This document shows, one piece after another, positions 1-8,474 of a stretch of 64,000 nt of DNA. Every line of letters starts with the position of its first letter. Within the stretch, counting starts at the first letter, position 1. The notes below the pieces were generated by a model, which was not told the DNA's origin, searched no databases, and saw only the letters and a program-made list of their open reading frames with translations. The stretch lies in the NCBI RefSeq assembly GCF_000204015.1, contig NZ_GL883077.1, positions 1,843,401-1,907,400 on the forward strand, written 5' to 3'. This stretch comes from Asticcacaulis biprosthecium C19. GTDB lineage: Bacteria > Pseudomonadota > Alphaproteobacteria > Caulobacterales > Caulobacteraceae. The translations under genes and the position numbers were made by a program.

Positions 1-1
1 G

Positions 2-859
2 GCGACCCAGGATTCGGCGCGTATCGGCCTGCTGTACTCCAACCCGTCCGTCGCCTTTCTGAGCGAATTCCTGGTGGGTATCCTGTCGGAAAGCTCTCAG
101 AGTGGCGCGCAGCTGCTGATTGAGTCCTGCGAAGGGCCCGAAGGCGCCACCGCGGCGCTGGAGAAGATGAAGGCCAATGGCTGCGACGGGGTTATCCTGT
201 CGCCGCCGCTCAGCGACTCGTCTCGGGTGGCGAAGGTGTTACGCGACATGGATCTGCCGTTCGTTGGCGTCGCCATGGCCCGGCCGGATCCGCAGGTCTG
301 CTGTGTTACGATCGACGACTTCAAGGCGGCGTTTTCGATGACGAAGCGACTCATCGAACTGGGGCATCAGCGCATCGGCTTCATCAAGGGGCATCCCAAT
401 GCCTATGCCAGTCAGACGCGCTTTGAAGGCTTCGAAGCGGCGATGCAGAAGGCCGGCATCACCGTCGACCCAGCCCTGGTAGCGCAGGGTTACTTCACCT
501 ACCGCTCGGGCTTCGACGCCGCCGAGCGCATGCTGAACTGCAAGGACCGTCCGACGGCCATCTTTGCCAGCAACGATGACATGGCCGCCGGCGCGGTTGC
601 CACTGTCCACCGTATGGGCCTCGACGTTCCCGACCACGTCACCATTGTGGGCTTCGACGATACCGCCATGGCCTCCTCTGTATGGCCCGAGCTGACCACG
701 GTGCGTCAGCCGATCGCCGACATGGCGGCGCTGAGCGTGCGGCTGATGAACGACCAGATTCGGGCCAAACGGCTGGGGAAACCGTTCGAACCCGTGCGTG
801 AAATTCGCGATTTCGCTCTGATCGAACGACAGTCCTCGGCGCCGGTTGGGACGGCCTGA
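2..859 (+). CDS. LacI-family transcriptional regulator, 5' end cut by window edge (probable XylR)
   Basis: The reading frame is open from base 2, so the N-terminal helix-turn-helix lies outside the window. What remains is the periplasmic-binding-like effector domain of a LacI/GalR repressor, from ARIGLLYSNPS to a typical C-terminus. Family motifs visible are the ELGHQRIGFIKG strand-turn, the AIFASNDDMAAGA segment and VTIVGFDDTAMAS with the following PELTTVRQP. It ends 205 bases before xylX and points the same way. A perfect LacI-type palindrome lies between them at 947-960, and a second near-copy precedes the transporter gene. In Caulobacter the repressor XylR acts on operators of this sequence, so this is probably the local XylR. 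That assignment is inference from position, because the DNA-binding residues cannot be seen. Confidence 0.88.
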   Translation, partial: ATQDSARIGLLYSNPSVAFLSEFLVGILSESSQSGAQLLIESCEGPEGATAALEKMKANGCDGVILSPPLSDSSRVAKVLRDMDLPFVGVAMARPDPQVCCVTIDDFKAAFSMTKRLIELGHQRIGFIKGHPNAYASQTRFEGFEAAMQKAGITVDPALVAQGYFTYRSGFDAAERMLNCKDRPTAIFASNDDMAAGAVATVHRMGLDVPDHVTIVGFDDTAMASSVWPELTTVRQPIADMAALSVRLMNDQIRAKRLGKPFEPVREIRDFALIERQSSAPVGTA

Positions 860-919
860 TCATTGGAAGCGCTTTCTGATTTCATTTTTACAAAAACGTC
901 GCCAAATCCTAACTTTGAC

Positions 920-948
920 TTGACAGGGCGTGGATCGTGTCTGATATG
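920..948 (+). promoter_or_regulatory. Candidate xylX promoter
   Basis: TTGACA at 920-925 is followed after 17 bases by GATATG at 943-948. The -10 region overlaps the start of the palindromic operator at 947-960, so a bound repressor would block it. The -35 matches the sigma-70 consensus exactly; the -10 is weak. Confidence 0.5.
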
Positions 949-960
949 TTAGCGCTAACA
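947..960 (+). promoter_or_regulatory. LacI/XylR-type operator upstream of xylX
   Basis: TGTTAGCGCTAACA is a perfect 14-base palindrome. It lies about 105 bases before the xylX start and overlaps the candidate -10 element. The same motif with two substitutions (TGGTAGCGGTAACA) is at 5898-5911 upstream of the sugar transporter. The Caulobacter xylose operator has this form, so both genes probably respond to one xylose-sensing repressor. Confidence 0.75.
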
Positions 961-1064
961 AAGCGGTCCCGCCACGACGCGTTTGCGTCGGGGCAGAGGG
1001 CTGTCTATAAAACGGGTTGAGGAAGACCGCGGTTTTGTCCGCAAAGACTTTTAGGGACTTGCAC

Positions 1065-2258
1065 ATGCCTGACACTCTGAACCCGGCTTTTTTGCCCGAG
1101 GACTGGAAGAACGCGACCCTCGTCGGTCGCCTGGATACCCCTGATGGCCCGACCCCGATCCTGATCAAGGGCGGCGAGGTTTTCGATATGTGCGCGGTCG
1201 CGCCGACCGTGTCGCAACTGTTCAAGGTATGGCCGCAGACCGGCGCGCCTGAAGGCGGTCTGTCGCTGGGTAAGCTGGAAGACTTCACCTTCGCAAAAAG
1301 CTGGGCCGGCGAACGCAAGGGCAACCAGCTTCTGTCGCCGATCGATCTGCAGGTCGTGAAGGCAGCCGGTGTGACCTTCGCAGTCTCGGCCGTTGAGCGT
1401 GTGATCGAAGAGCGCGCGCGTGGCGATTCCGACAAGGCCCAGGGCATCCGCGACGCCCTGGCTGAGCGTGTCGGTTCCGACATTCGTTCGGTCAAGCCGG
1501 GCTCTGAAGAGTCCGCCAAGCTGAAGGCCGCCCTGATCACCGACGGCCTGTGGTCACAATATCTCGAAGTCGCCATCGGCCCTGACGCCGAAGTGTTCAC
1601 CAAGTCGGCGGTGCTGTCGAGCGTTGGATGGGGCGATGAGGTTGGCGTGCGCTCCGACTCGACGTGGAACAACCCTGAGCCCGAAGTTGTCATGGTCGTC
1701 GATCCGAACGGTCGCGCCATCGGCGCCACCCTGGGCAACGACGTCAATCTGCGCTGCTTCGAAGGCCGTTCGGCCCTGCTGCTGGGCAAGGCTAAGGACA
1801 ATAACGCGTCGTGCGCGCTCGGGCCCTTCATCCGCGTGTTTGACGACGGTTTTACCATCGATGACGTCCGTTCGGCGGTGCTGGATCTGAAGATCGACGG
1901 GCCGGAAGGCTATGAGCTGGTCGGTCGTTCGACCATGAGTGAGATCAGCCGCGATCCGCTGGATCTGATTGCCCAGGCGATGAGCGAGCACCACTATCCC
2001 GACGGCTTCGTCCTGATGCTCGGCACGCTTTTTGCACCGACCCAAGACCGCGATGTCCCCGGCCGTGGCTTTACGCACAAGGTCGGTGATGTGGTCAAGG
2101 TATCCTCGCCCAAGCTGGGTTGCCTCGAAAACCGTGTTACCTTCTCCAAGGATGCGCGCCACTGGACCTTCGGTATCGCCGACCTGATGCAAAACCTGGC
2201 CGACCGTGGCCTGTTGAAACCCCGTAATACCGCCCGGCCGCAAGCCCTGGCTTCTTAA
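1065..2258 (+). CDS. xylX: 2-keto-3-deoxy-D-xylonate dehydratase (FAH superfamily), XylX
   Basis: A 397-residue fumarylacetoacetate-hydrolase-superfamily protein that closely resembles Caulobacter XylX. XylX dehydrates 2-keto-3-deoxyxylonate to alpha-ketoglutarate semialdehyde in the Weimberg pathway. Diagnostic stretches are ECGLWSQYLEVAIGPDAE-like text around residues 160-175, VGVRSDSTWNNPEPEVVMV with the metal-binding acidic residues, and GATLGNDVNLRCFEGRSALL. ATG 1065 is chosen because MPDTLNPAFLPEDWK matches the family start. An upstream in-frame TTG at 1017 lacks a ribosome site. It is first in a tight xylX-B-C-D operon under the palindromic operator at 947-960. In Caulobacter a semialdehyde dehydrogenase gene (xylA) follows xylX; here it is missing from that position. 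Confidence 0.93.
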   Translation: MPDTLNPAFLPEDWKNATLVGRLDTPDGPTPILIKGGEVFDMCAVAPTVSQLFKVWPQTGAPEGGLSLGKLEDFTFAKSWAGERKGNQLLSPIDLQVVKAAGVTFAVSAVERVIEERARGDSDKAQGIRDALAERVGSDIRSVKPGSEESAKLKAALITDGLWSQYLEVAIGPDAEVFTKSAVLSSVGWGDEVGVRSDSTWNNPEPEVVMVVDPNGRAIGATLGNDVNLRCFEGRSALLLGKAKDNNASCALGPFIRVFDDGFTIDDVRSAVLDLKIDGPEGYELVGRSTMSEISRDPLDLIAQAMSEHHYPDGFVLMLGTLFAPTQDRDVPGRGFTHKVGDVVKVSSPKLGCLENRVTFSKDARHWTFGIADLMQNLADRGLLKPRNTARPQALAS

Positions 2259-2299
2259 GCGAAACTTGCGTCGTACTCGTACAGAAAGAACCCGTGACC

Positions 2300-3028
2300 A
2301 TGTCCTCAGCCATCTATCCCAGTCTCAAGGGCCGCACGGTATTGATCACCGGCGGAGGCTCCGGTATCGGCGCAGGCCTGGTCACCGGCTTCGTCCGTCA
2401 GGGCGCCATCGTCCACTTCATCGATCTGGCCGACAGTGTCTCGGCAACTTTGGAACCTGGTTCGGCCACGTTTCACAAGTGCGACCTGACCGATATCCCG
2501 GCGGTCGAGAAGGTGATCGCCGGCATTGGTCCGGTCGATATCCTGCTCAACAACGCCGCCAATGACGATCGTCACCGTCTGGAAGACGTCACCGAGGCCT
2601 ATTTCGACAACCGTATCGCGGTCAACCTGAAGCACCTGCTGTTCTGCGCCAAGGCAGTTGTGCCGGGCATGAAGGCCAAGGGCGGCGGCGCCATCATCAA
2701 CTTCGGTTCGATCTCGTGGCACCTGGGTCTGCCGGATCTGGTCCTGTACGAAACGGCCAAGGCCGGTATCGAAGGCATGACCCGCGCACTGGCGCGTGAA
2801 CTGGGCCCTGACAATATCCGCGTCACCACCATCCTTCCCGGCAATGTGAAGACGCCGCGCCAGATGAAGTGGTACACGCCGGAAGGCGAGCAGCAGATCG
2901 TTGATGCCCAGTGCTTGAAAGGCCGTATCGAACCTGCCAACGTCGCCGCTCTGGCGCTGTTCCTGGCTTCGGACGACGCGTCGCTGTGCACCGGCCATGG
3001 TTACTGGATCGACGCCGGCTGGCGGTAG
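2300..3028 (+). CDS. xylB: D-xylose 1-dehydrogenase (NAD+), SDR family, XylB
   Basis: A 242-residue classical short-chain dehydrogenase that oxidises D-xylose to D-xylonolactone, the first step of the pathway. The N-terminal glycine motif TGGGSGIGAG binds NAD. The substrate region NFGSISWHLG supplies the catalytic Ser, and LVLYETAKAG the catalytic Tyr and Lys. The text from MSSAIYPSLKG to CTGHGYWIDAGWR matches Caulobacter XylB nearly throughout, including GNDDRH-type NDDRH after the NNA motif. ATG 2300 is preferred over GTG 2294 because it gives the conserved MSSAIYP start. It lies 41 bases after xylX. A long palindrome separates it from xylC. Confidence 0.96.
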   Translation: MSSAIYPSLKGRTVLITGGGSGIGAGLVTGFVRQGAIVHFIDLADSVSATLEPGSATFHKCDLTDIPAVEKVIAGIGPVDILLNNAANDDRHRLEDVTEAYFDNRIAVNLKHLLFCAKAVVPGMKAKGGGAIINFGSISWHLGLPDLVLYETAKAGIEGMTRALARELGPDNIRVTTILPGNVKTPRQMKWYTPEGEQQIVDAQCLKGRIEPANVAALALFLASDDASLCTGHGYWIDAGWR

Positions 3029-3043
3029 GCCTGAGTTAAGAGT

Positions 3044-3156
3044 ACCCCTCCACCGCTTCGCGGTCCCCCTCCCCACAGGTGGGGAGGAGAGGGGAAGTCA
3101 CTCCCTTCTTCTCCTCCCCACCTGTGGGGAGGGGGACGGCGAAGCGGTGGAGGGGT
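3044..3156. repeat. Long palindromic intergenic element between xylB and xylC
   Basis: Two 47-base arms, 3044-3090 and 3110-3156, are inverted copies with one mismatch. They flank a 19-base spacer that can itself pair partly. The arm core reads CCGCTTCGCGG next to CCCCCTCCCCAC. On RNA this would fold into a very stable hairpin inside the xyl transcript, just before the xylC ribosome site. A single-arm relative lies at 45077-45127. Similar palindromes are common between genes in this bacterial group. Confidence 0.9.
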
Positions 3157-3177
3157 ATCTTTCTTTCGGAGGTTCCG

Positions 3178-4074
3178 TTGGCCGAACTCTTTCAGCCCAT
3201 CTGTGTCTGGGACCGCAAATGTACCCTGGGCGAAGGCCCGGTATGGAGCGCCAGAGACCACGCCCTGTGGTTCGTCGACATCAAACGCTCCGAGGTTCTG
3301 CGTTACGACGTCAATATCGGCTCGCACCAGGTCTTTCATGCCCCGTCGCCGTGCGGCTTTATCGCGCCGAAAAGGTCCGGCGGTTTCATCGTCGGCTGCA
3401 AGACCGGGCTGTATGACCTGGACCCGAAGACCGGGCATTTTGAATTCCGTTTGCAGGTCGAACCGGGGCTGCCGACCAATCGGCTCAATGATGGATTTGT
3501 CGATCACCATGGCCGGCTGTGGTTCGGCTCGATGGACGACGACGAGGTCAACCCGACCGGCAAGCTTTATCGCTACGATGCCCGCGGCCTGGTCGCCATG
3601 GACCACGACTATGTCATCACCAATGGCCCGGCGGTCAGCCCGGACGGCAAGACCCTCTATCACAACGACACCCTGAAGAAGATCATCTATGCCTTCGACC
3701 TGGACGGGGAGGGGCATATTTCCAATAAACGGGAATTCGCCCGCCTGGACGCTATGGGCAGGACGGGTGAACATGGCGAGGGCTATATGGATGGCCCGCT
3801 GGTCGATGCGCAGGGCAATGTCTGGGTCGGGCTGTTCTTCGGCTGGGGCGTCAACGGCTATGCCCCGGACGGCCGTCTGATCCGCCAGGTCAAATTCCCG
3901 GTGTCCAATGTGACCAAGATTGCCTTTGGCGGTCATGACCTGAAAACGGTCTACGCCACGACGGCCGCCAAGGGCCTTAGCGCCGACGATCTCAAACATC
4001 AGCCCCAGGCCGGCGGGCTGTTCCGCTTCGACGTCGATATTCCCGGCCAACCCCAGAACCTCTTCCAGGATTGA
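3178..4074 (+). CDS. xylC: D-xylonolactonase, SMP-30/gluconolactonase family, XylC
   Basis: A 298-residue six-bladed beta-propeller lactonase that opens D-xylonolactone to D-xylonate. Family marks are CTLGEGPVW near the start (metal-binding Glu), RLNDGFVDHHGRLWFGSM (metal-binding Asn), the ITNGPAVSPDGKTLYHNDT loop (Asn and Asp ligands) and SNVTKIAFGG. The start is TTG 3178, because GGAGG at 3168-3172 is correctly spaced and the protein then begins LAELFQPICVWDRK, as in the family. Longer upstream starts would run through the palindrome. Its stop is five bases before xylD. The upstream hairpin could tune xylC-xylD expression relative to xylX-xylB. Confidence 0.93.
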   Translation: MAELFQPICVWDRKCTLGEGPVWSARDHALWFVDIKRSEVLRYDVNIGSHQVFHAPSPCGFIAPKRSGGFIVGCKTGLYDLDPKTGHFEFRLQVEPGLPTNRLNDGFVDHHGRLWFGSMDDDEVNPTGKLYRYDARGLVAMDHDYVITNGPAVSPDGKTLYHNDTLKKIIYAFDLDGEGHISNKREFARLDAMGRTGEHGEGYMDGPLVDAQGNVWVGLFFGWGVNGYAPDGRLIRQVKFPVSNVTKIAFGGHDLKTVYATTAAKGLSADDLKHQPQAGGLFRFDVDIPGQPQNLFQD

Positions 4075-4079
4075 AAACC

Positions 4080-5867
4080 ATGACCACGAGAAAACCCGCC
4101 ACCTCCAACGGCCGTTTCCGCTCGCAGGAATGGTTCGAAGCGCCCGGACATATCGACATGGCGGCGCTCTATCTCGAACGCTTCATGAATTACGGAATTA
4201 CCCCGCAGGAGCTGCGCTCAGGCCGCCCGATTATCGGCTTTGCCCAGTCGGGCAGCGACATCGCCCCGTGTAACCGAATTCACCTGGAACTGGCCAAGCG
4301 CACCCGTGACGGCATCCGCGACGCCGGCGGCATCTGCATGGAGTTTCCGGTCCATCCGATCTTCGAAAACTGCCGCCGTCCAACCGCGGCCATCGACCGC
4401 AACCTGTCGATGATGACCCTGATCGAGATCCTGCACGCCTACCCGCTGGACGCGGTGGTCCTGACCACGGGCTGTGACAAGACCACCCCTGCCGGCATCA
4501 TGGCCGCCACCGCCGTCGACATCCCGGCCATCGTCTTGTCGGGCGGCCCGATGCTGGACGGCTGGCATGACGGTGACCTGGTCGGTTCCGGCACGGTCAT
4601 CTGGCGCGCCCGTCGCAAGCTGGGCGCCGGCGAAATCACCGAAGACGAATTCCTCGACATGGCCTGCGCCTCGGCGCCGTCGGCCGGTCACTGCAACACC
4701 ATGGGCACGGCTTCGACCATGAACGCGGTCGCCGAGACCATGGGCCTGTCGCTGCCGGGCTGCTCGGCTATTCCAGCGCCCTATCGTGAACGCGGCCAGA
4801 TGGCCTATGAGACCGGCGTGCGCATCGTCGAGATGGCCTATGAGGACCTGAAGCCCTCCAAGATCCTGACCAAGGCGTCGTTCATGAACGCCATCGCCGC
4901 CGTCGCCGCCATCGGCGGGTCGACCAATGCTCAGCCGCATATCACCGCCATGGCCCGCCATGCCGGGGTCGACATCACCGATGCCGACTGGCGTGCGGCC
5001 TACGACATCCCCTTGCTCCTCAACATGCAGCCGGCCGGAAAGTATCTGGGTGAGCGCTTCCACCGCGCCGGCGGGGTTCCCGCCATCCTGCACGAACTGG
5101 CCGTCGCCAATCTGATCGACACCACGGCCGCCACCGTCACCGGCAAGACCCTGGGCGAAAACATCGAGGGCAAGGCGTCGAAAGACCGCGAGATGATCAA
5201 GACGGTCGCCGAACCGATGATGGAACGCGCCGGTTTCCTGGTGTTGAAGGGCAACCTGTTCGATTTCGCCATCATGAAGACCTCGGTGATCTCCAAGGAG
5301 TTCCGCGCGCGTTACCTGTCGCGTCCGGGTCATGAGAACATCTTTGAGTGCAAGGCCGTGGTGTTCGACGGTTCGACCGATTACCACGACCGTATCAACG
5401 ATCCGGCACTGAACATCGATGAGGACACCATTCTGGTCATCCGCGGCTCGGGCACGATCGGCTGGCCGGGTTCTGCCGAGGTCGTCAACATGACCCCGCC
5501 GGACGCCCTGCTGAAGAAGGGCATTACCTCGCTGCCGACGCTGGGTGACGGCCGTCAATCGGGTACGTCGGACTCGCCGTCCATCCTGAATGCTTCGCCG
5601 GAAAGCGCGGCCGGTGGCGGCCTGTCGTGGCTGCGGACCGGCGATATGATCCGCATCGACCTCAATACGGGTGCCTGCGATGCCCTGGTCGAGGCCGATG
5701 TCATCGCCGAGCGCAAGACAGAGGGCCTGCCGCCGGTGCCGGAGAGCATGACCCCGTGGCAGGAGATCTACCGTAGTACGGTTTCGCAACTGCACACCGG
5801 CGGCGTCATGGAGCCCGCCCTTAAGTTTACCCGCATCGCCGAAAAGATGCCGCGACACAATCATTGA
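4080..5867 (+). CDS. xylD: D-xylonate dehydratase, IlvD/EDD family, XylD
   Basis: A 595-residue [Fe-S] dehydratase that converts D-xylonate to 2-keto-3-deoxyxylonate. Three cysteines fit the cluster ligands of this branch: Cys64 (SDIAPCN), Cys132 (TTGCDKTTP) and Cys205 (SAGHCNTMG), each offset by about four from the Caulobacter enzyme. The C-terminal part carries GRQSGTSDSPSILN, conserved in sugar-acid dehydratases. ATG 4080 is used; TTG 4071 overlaps the xylC stop and is less likely. It is the last gene of the operon. A strong hairpin follows at 5926-5956. Confidence 0.96.
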   Translation: MTTRKPATSNGRFRSQEWFEAPGHIDMAALYLERFMNYGITPQELRSGRPIIGFAQSGSDIAPCNRIHLELAKRTRDGIRDAGGICMEFPVHPIFENCRRPTAAIDRNLSMMTLIEILHAYPLDAVVLTTGCDKTTPAGIMAATAVDIPAIVLSGGPMLDGWHDGDLVGSGTVIWRARRKLGAGEITEDEFLDMACASAPSAGHCNTMGTASTMNAVAETMGLSLPGCSAIPAPYRERGQMAYETGVRIVEMAYEDLKPSKILTKASFMNAIAAVAAIGGSTNAQPHITAMARHAGVDITDADWRAAYDIPLLLNMQPAGKYLGERFHRAGGVPAILHELAVANLIDTTAATVTGKTLGENIEGKASKDREMIKTVAEPMMERAGFLVLKGNLFDFAIMKTSVISKEFRARYLSRPGHENIFECKAVVFDGSTDYHDRINDPALNIDEDTILVIRGSGTIGWPGSAEVVNMTPPDALLKKGITSLPTLGDGRQSGTSDSPSILNASPESAAGGGLSWLRTGDMIRIDLNTGACDALVEADVIAERKTEGLPPVPESMTPWQEIYRSTVSQLHTGGVMEPALKFTRIAEKMPRHNH

Positions 5868-5897
5868 TTTGACGCTGCACGTGTTGCACCGCGTCAC

Positions 5898-5911
5898 TGG
5901 TAGCGGTAACA
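5898..5911 (+). promoter_or_regulatory. LacI/XylR-type operator upstream of the sugar transporter
   Basis: TGGTAGCGGTAACA differs at two positions from the palindrome before xylX and matches the Caulobacter xyl operator form. It lies 31 bases after xylD and 208 bases before the transporter start. This implies xylose-dependent transcription beginning near here with a long leader. Confidence 0.65.
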
Positions 5912-5925
5912 AAATTAACGATAAA

Positions 5926-5966
5926 TGCGCGCCAAATTTGGGGGATTTGGCGCGCAAATCCTTTTA
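5926..5966 (+). terminator. Strong hairpin after xylD, possible terminator or leader structure
   Basis: A perfect 12-base stem, TGCGCGCCAAAT (5926-5937) with ATTTGGCGCGCA (5945-5956), encloses a G-rich 7-base loop and is followed by AATCCTTTT. The T-run is short. It may end the xyl transcript or fold in the transporter leader, since the operator lies upstream of it. Confidence 0.5.
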
Positions 5967-6118
5967 AAATATAGCGTTCTGCGTATCCGACGCTTGCGTA
6001 AATTTGCGCAAAAAGTTAAGGTCCGCCCAAGTACCGCCCCAACGATAAGGCCACACAAAAAAGGTGCTTGAACAAGGTTAGGGAACGGGCAGCACGCCCG
6101 ACTTCAAGGGAGTAGAGG

Positions 6119-7555
6119 ATGTCCTCGACAACAAAGACCGTGAACATGGGTCTGGTCATGGGGCTCGCCATCGGCGCGGCTCTGGGCGGGCTTCTGTTCG
6201 GCTACGATACGGCCGTCATTTCCGGCGCGGAAGCGTCGATCAAGTACAATTTTGTCACGCCCAACACCGCGTGGGACGAAACCAAGCAGAACTTTTTCCA
6301 CGGTCTGGCCGTCGGTATCGCGCTTCTGGGCTGCGTTATCGGCTCTGCCATTGCCGGGCCGCTTGCCACCAAGTTTGGCCGTCGCTTCGGCATGATGGTC
6401 GCCGCAGCGCTCTTCTTCGTCTCGTCGGTGATGTCGGCCTTCCCGGAAACTTTCCTAGCGCCGATCGGGGGAATGGGCGTCGACGCGCTTTGGCCCTTCA
6501 TGATCTATCGCATGTTCGGTGGCGTCGCCATCGGGATGGCATCGCTCATTTCTCCGATGTATATCGCTGAAATTGCCCCGGCCAAGCATCGGGGACTGTT
6601 GGTGTCGCTGCAACAGATCGCTATCGTCGTCGGCATCACCCTGGTCTATTTCGTCAATATGAAGATCGCCCAGGCTGGCGGCGGCGACGATACCTGGATC
6701 CACGCCTCGGGCTGGCGCTATATGCTGGCTTCGTGCGCCATTCCGGCCACCATGTTCCTTGTCGCCGCCTTCTTCATGCCCGACACCCCGCGCTGGTATG
6801 TCATGAAGGGCCATGACGCCAAGGCGGAAAAGCTGTTGCATGAGCTCAACGATCCCGACACGGCCAAGGCGACCATGGCGGAAATCAAGGACAGCCTGGT
6901 CGATCATTCGGGTAAGCTTTTGTCTTTCGGCGGCGGTGTCGTCGTTGTCGGCATACTTCTGTCGGTCTTCCAGCAGGTTGTTGGCATCAACGCCGTTCTG
7001 TATTACGCGCCCAGCATGTTCAAGAATATCGGGATGGCGACGGATGCGGCCATGCTGCAAACTGTCATCATGGGCATTGCCATGGTGGTGTTTACGGTCA
7101 TTGCTCTGTTCACTGTCGACAACTGGGGCCGCAAGCCTTTGCTGATCCTCGGCGCCGTGGTTATGGCGGCATCGTTGTTCTTCCTGGGCTACCTCTATCA
7201 GACCCACCAGCAGGGCATGATCTTCCTTGTCACGGCCATCGTCTACATCGCCGGTTTCTCGCTGTCGTGGGGCCCGATCGTGTGGGTTCTGCTGTCGGAA
7301 ATGTTCCCGAACTCGATCAAGGGCGCAGCCATGTCGATCGCCGTCGCCGCGCAGTGGATCGCCAACTACATCGTGTCGCAGACCTTCCCGATGATGGACG
7401 GAAATTCGCAACTGATCGCGCTGTTCAACCATGGATTCTCCTTCTACGTCTATGGCGCGTGCTCGGTCCTGGCGGCTCTGTTCGTGTGGAAGTACGTACC
7501 GGAAACCAAGGGCAAGACTTTGGAGGCCATCGAAGGCCTCTGGAAGAAGCACTAA
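6119..7555 (+). CDS. Sugar/H+ symporter, MFS sugar-porter family (probable D-xylose transporter)
   Basis: A 478-residue twelve-helix major-facilitator protein of the XylE/GLUT sugar-porter group. The N-terminal helix has GGLLFGYDTAVISGA. The first cytoplasmic loop has KFGRRFGMM, the middle has PDTPRWYVMKG, helix 7 has QQVVGINAVLYYAP (sugar-binding QQ and N), and the C-terminus ends with PETKGKTLEAIE. AAGGGAG is about nine bases before ATG 6119. An xyl-type operator at 5898-5911 and the upstream xyl operon point to D-xylose uptake. Specificity for another hexose or pentose cannot be excluded from sequence. Caulobacter calls its equivalent XylE. Confidence 0.92.
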   Translation: MSSTTKTVNMGLVMGLAIGAALGGLLFGYDTAVISGAEASIKYNFVTPNTAWDETKQNFFHGLAVGIALLGCVIGSAIAGPLATKFGRRFGMMVAAALFFVSSVMSAFPETFLAPIGGMGVDALWPFMIYRMFGGVAIGMASLISPMYIAEIAPAKHRGLLVSLQQIAIVVGITLVYFVNMKIAQAGGGDDTWIHASGWRYMLASCAIPATMFLVAAFFMPDTPRWYVMKGHDAKAEKLLHELNDPDTAKATMAEIKDSLVDHSGKLLSFGGGVVVVGILLSVFQQVVGINAVLYYAPSMFKNIGMATDAAMLQTVIMGIAMVVFTVIALFTVDNWGRKPLLILGAVVMAASLFFLGYLYQTHQQGMIFLVTAIVYIAGFSLSWGPIVWVLLSEMFPNSIKGAAMSIAVAAQWIANYIVSQTFPMMDGNSQLIALFNHGFSFYVYGACSVLAALFVWKYVPETKGKTLEAIEGLWKKH

Positions 7556-7564
7556 GTCGCGTAT

Positions 7565-7591
7565 CCGGGCGGCCTGTGACAGGCCGCCCGG
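7565..7591 (+). terminator. GC-rich hairpin between transporter and epimerase genes
   Basis: A 12-base perfect stem, CCGGGCGGCCTG at 7565-7576 with CAGGCCGCCCGG at 7580-7591, has a 3-base loop. No T-run follows, so it is more likely an attenuating or 3'-end-protecting hairpin than a full terminator. Confidence 0.55.
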
Positions 7592-7621
7592 CATTCCCTT
7601 AAGCGATATAAAGAGAATACT

Positions 7622-8473
7622 ATGCTGCGCTTAAGCTCCAACGAAACCACGCTGGATATCTGCCCCGACGTCGCGGGTAGTCTCTGGCGTTTTGTCCATC
7701 AGGGCCGCGATATCCTGCGGCCGACGGCGGACGGGACGACCGACGCCCTGATGACCTCCAGCTTCCCGCTGGTCCCCTATTGCAACCGCATCCGCAACGG
7801 CGAGTTTGCCTTTGAGGGCAAGAAGGTCAAGCTGACGCCGAATTTAGGCAATGGCCATCCGCATCCGTTGCATGGCCAGGGCTGGCGCCAACCGTGGCGC
7901 GTGATCGAGGCGTCGCCGACGCGGGCTGTGCTGTCCTATGTGCATGACGCCGATGAGTGGCCGTGGGCCTATGAGGCGGTGGTGGTCTACGAATTGCGGC
8001 CTGCGGGCCTGCGGGCCTATCTCAGCGTGAAGAACCTGTCGCGCAACACCATGCCGGCGGGTCTGGGCTTCCATCCCTATTTCCCGCGCACGCGCCAGAC
8101 GCGTTTGAGGGCGGTGACGACGGGGATCTGGCGGGCCGATGACGACTGTCTGCCGGTGTCGTGGCATGCCGGCGTGCTGCGCAAGGACTGGTCGAAGGGC
8201 GATATCGTCGATCACGAGGTGACGATCGATCACTGCTATACGGGCTTTGGCGGCCGGGCCGAGATTTTGGAAGGCGATACGACCGTGCTGAGCTTGCGGG
8301 CGTCACCGGACTGCAAGTGGTTGCACGTCTTTGCGCCGCTGGACCATCCTGACTTCTTCTGCGTCGAGCCGGTGAACCATATGCCGGATCCGTTCAACCA
8401 GCCGAATTCGGGACTGAAGTGCCTGAAGGCCGGGGAAACCTCGATGGTGTGGATGGACATCGCTGTCAACTAA
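7622..8473 (+). CDS. Aldose 1-epimerase (mutarotase), GalM-like
   Basis: A 283-residue galactose-mutarotase-like protein that interconverts alpha and beta anomers of an aldose. Catalytic features are His in HPLHGQGWRQPW and in LGFHPYFPRT, and Glu in FFCVEPVNHMPD. It is shorter than E. coli GalM (about 346) but typical of the alphaproteobacterial group. It lies 66 bases after the transporter, past a hairpin, and runs the same way. It probably supplies the beta-pyranose form used by XylB or the transported sugar. The start ATG at 7622 follows AAAGAGAA. Confidence 0.9.
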   Translation: MLRLSSNETTLDICPDVAGSLWRFVHQGRDILRPTADGTTDALMTSSFPLVPYCNRIRNGEFAFEGKKVKLTPNLGNGHPHPLHGQGWRQPWRVIEASPTRAVLSYVHDADEWPWAYEAVVVYELRPAGLRAYLSVKNLSRNTMPAGLGFHPYFPRTRQTRLRAVTTGIWRADDDCLPVSWHAGVLRKDWSKGDIVDHEVTIDHCYTGFGGRAEILEGDTTVLSLRASPDCKWLHVFAPLDHPDFFCVEPVNHMPDPFNQPNSGLKCLKAGETSMVWMDIAVN

Positions 8474-8474
8474 C

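Noticed and set aside
1065..2258. FAH-family gene as the missing 2,4-diketo-acid hydrolase of the fucose pathway
   Set aside because: It lies first in the xyl operon under an xyl operator and matches Caulobacter XylX closely.
4218..5957. Long minus-strand open frame opposite xylD (579 codons)
   Set aside because: It is the antisense shadow of a clearly recognised dehydratase, has His/Arg/Asp-rich non-protein-like composition and no ribosome site. The same holds for the long frames opposite the carboxylesterase (29346-31112), ftsA (43567-45069) and pyk (25353-26570).
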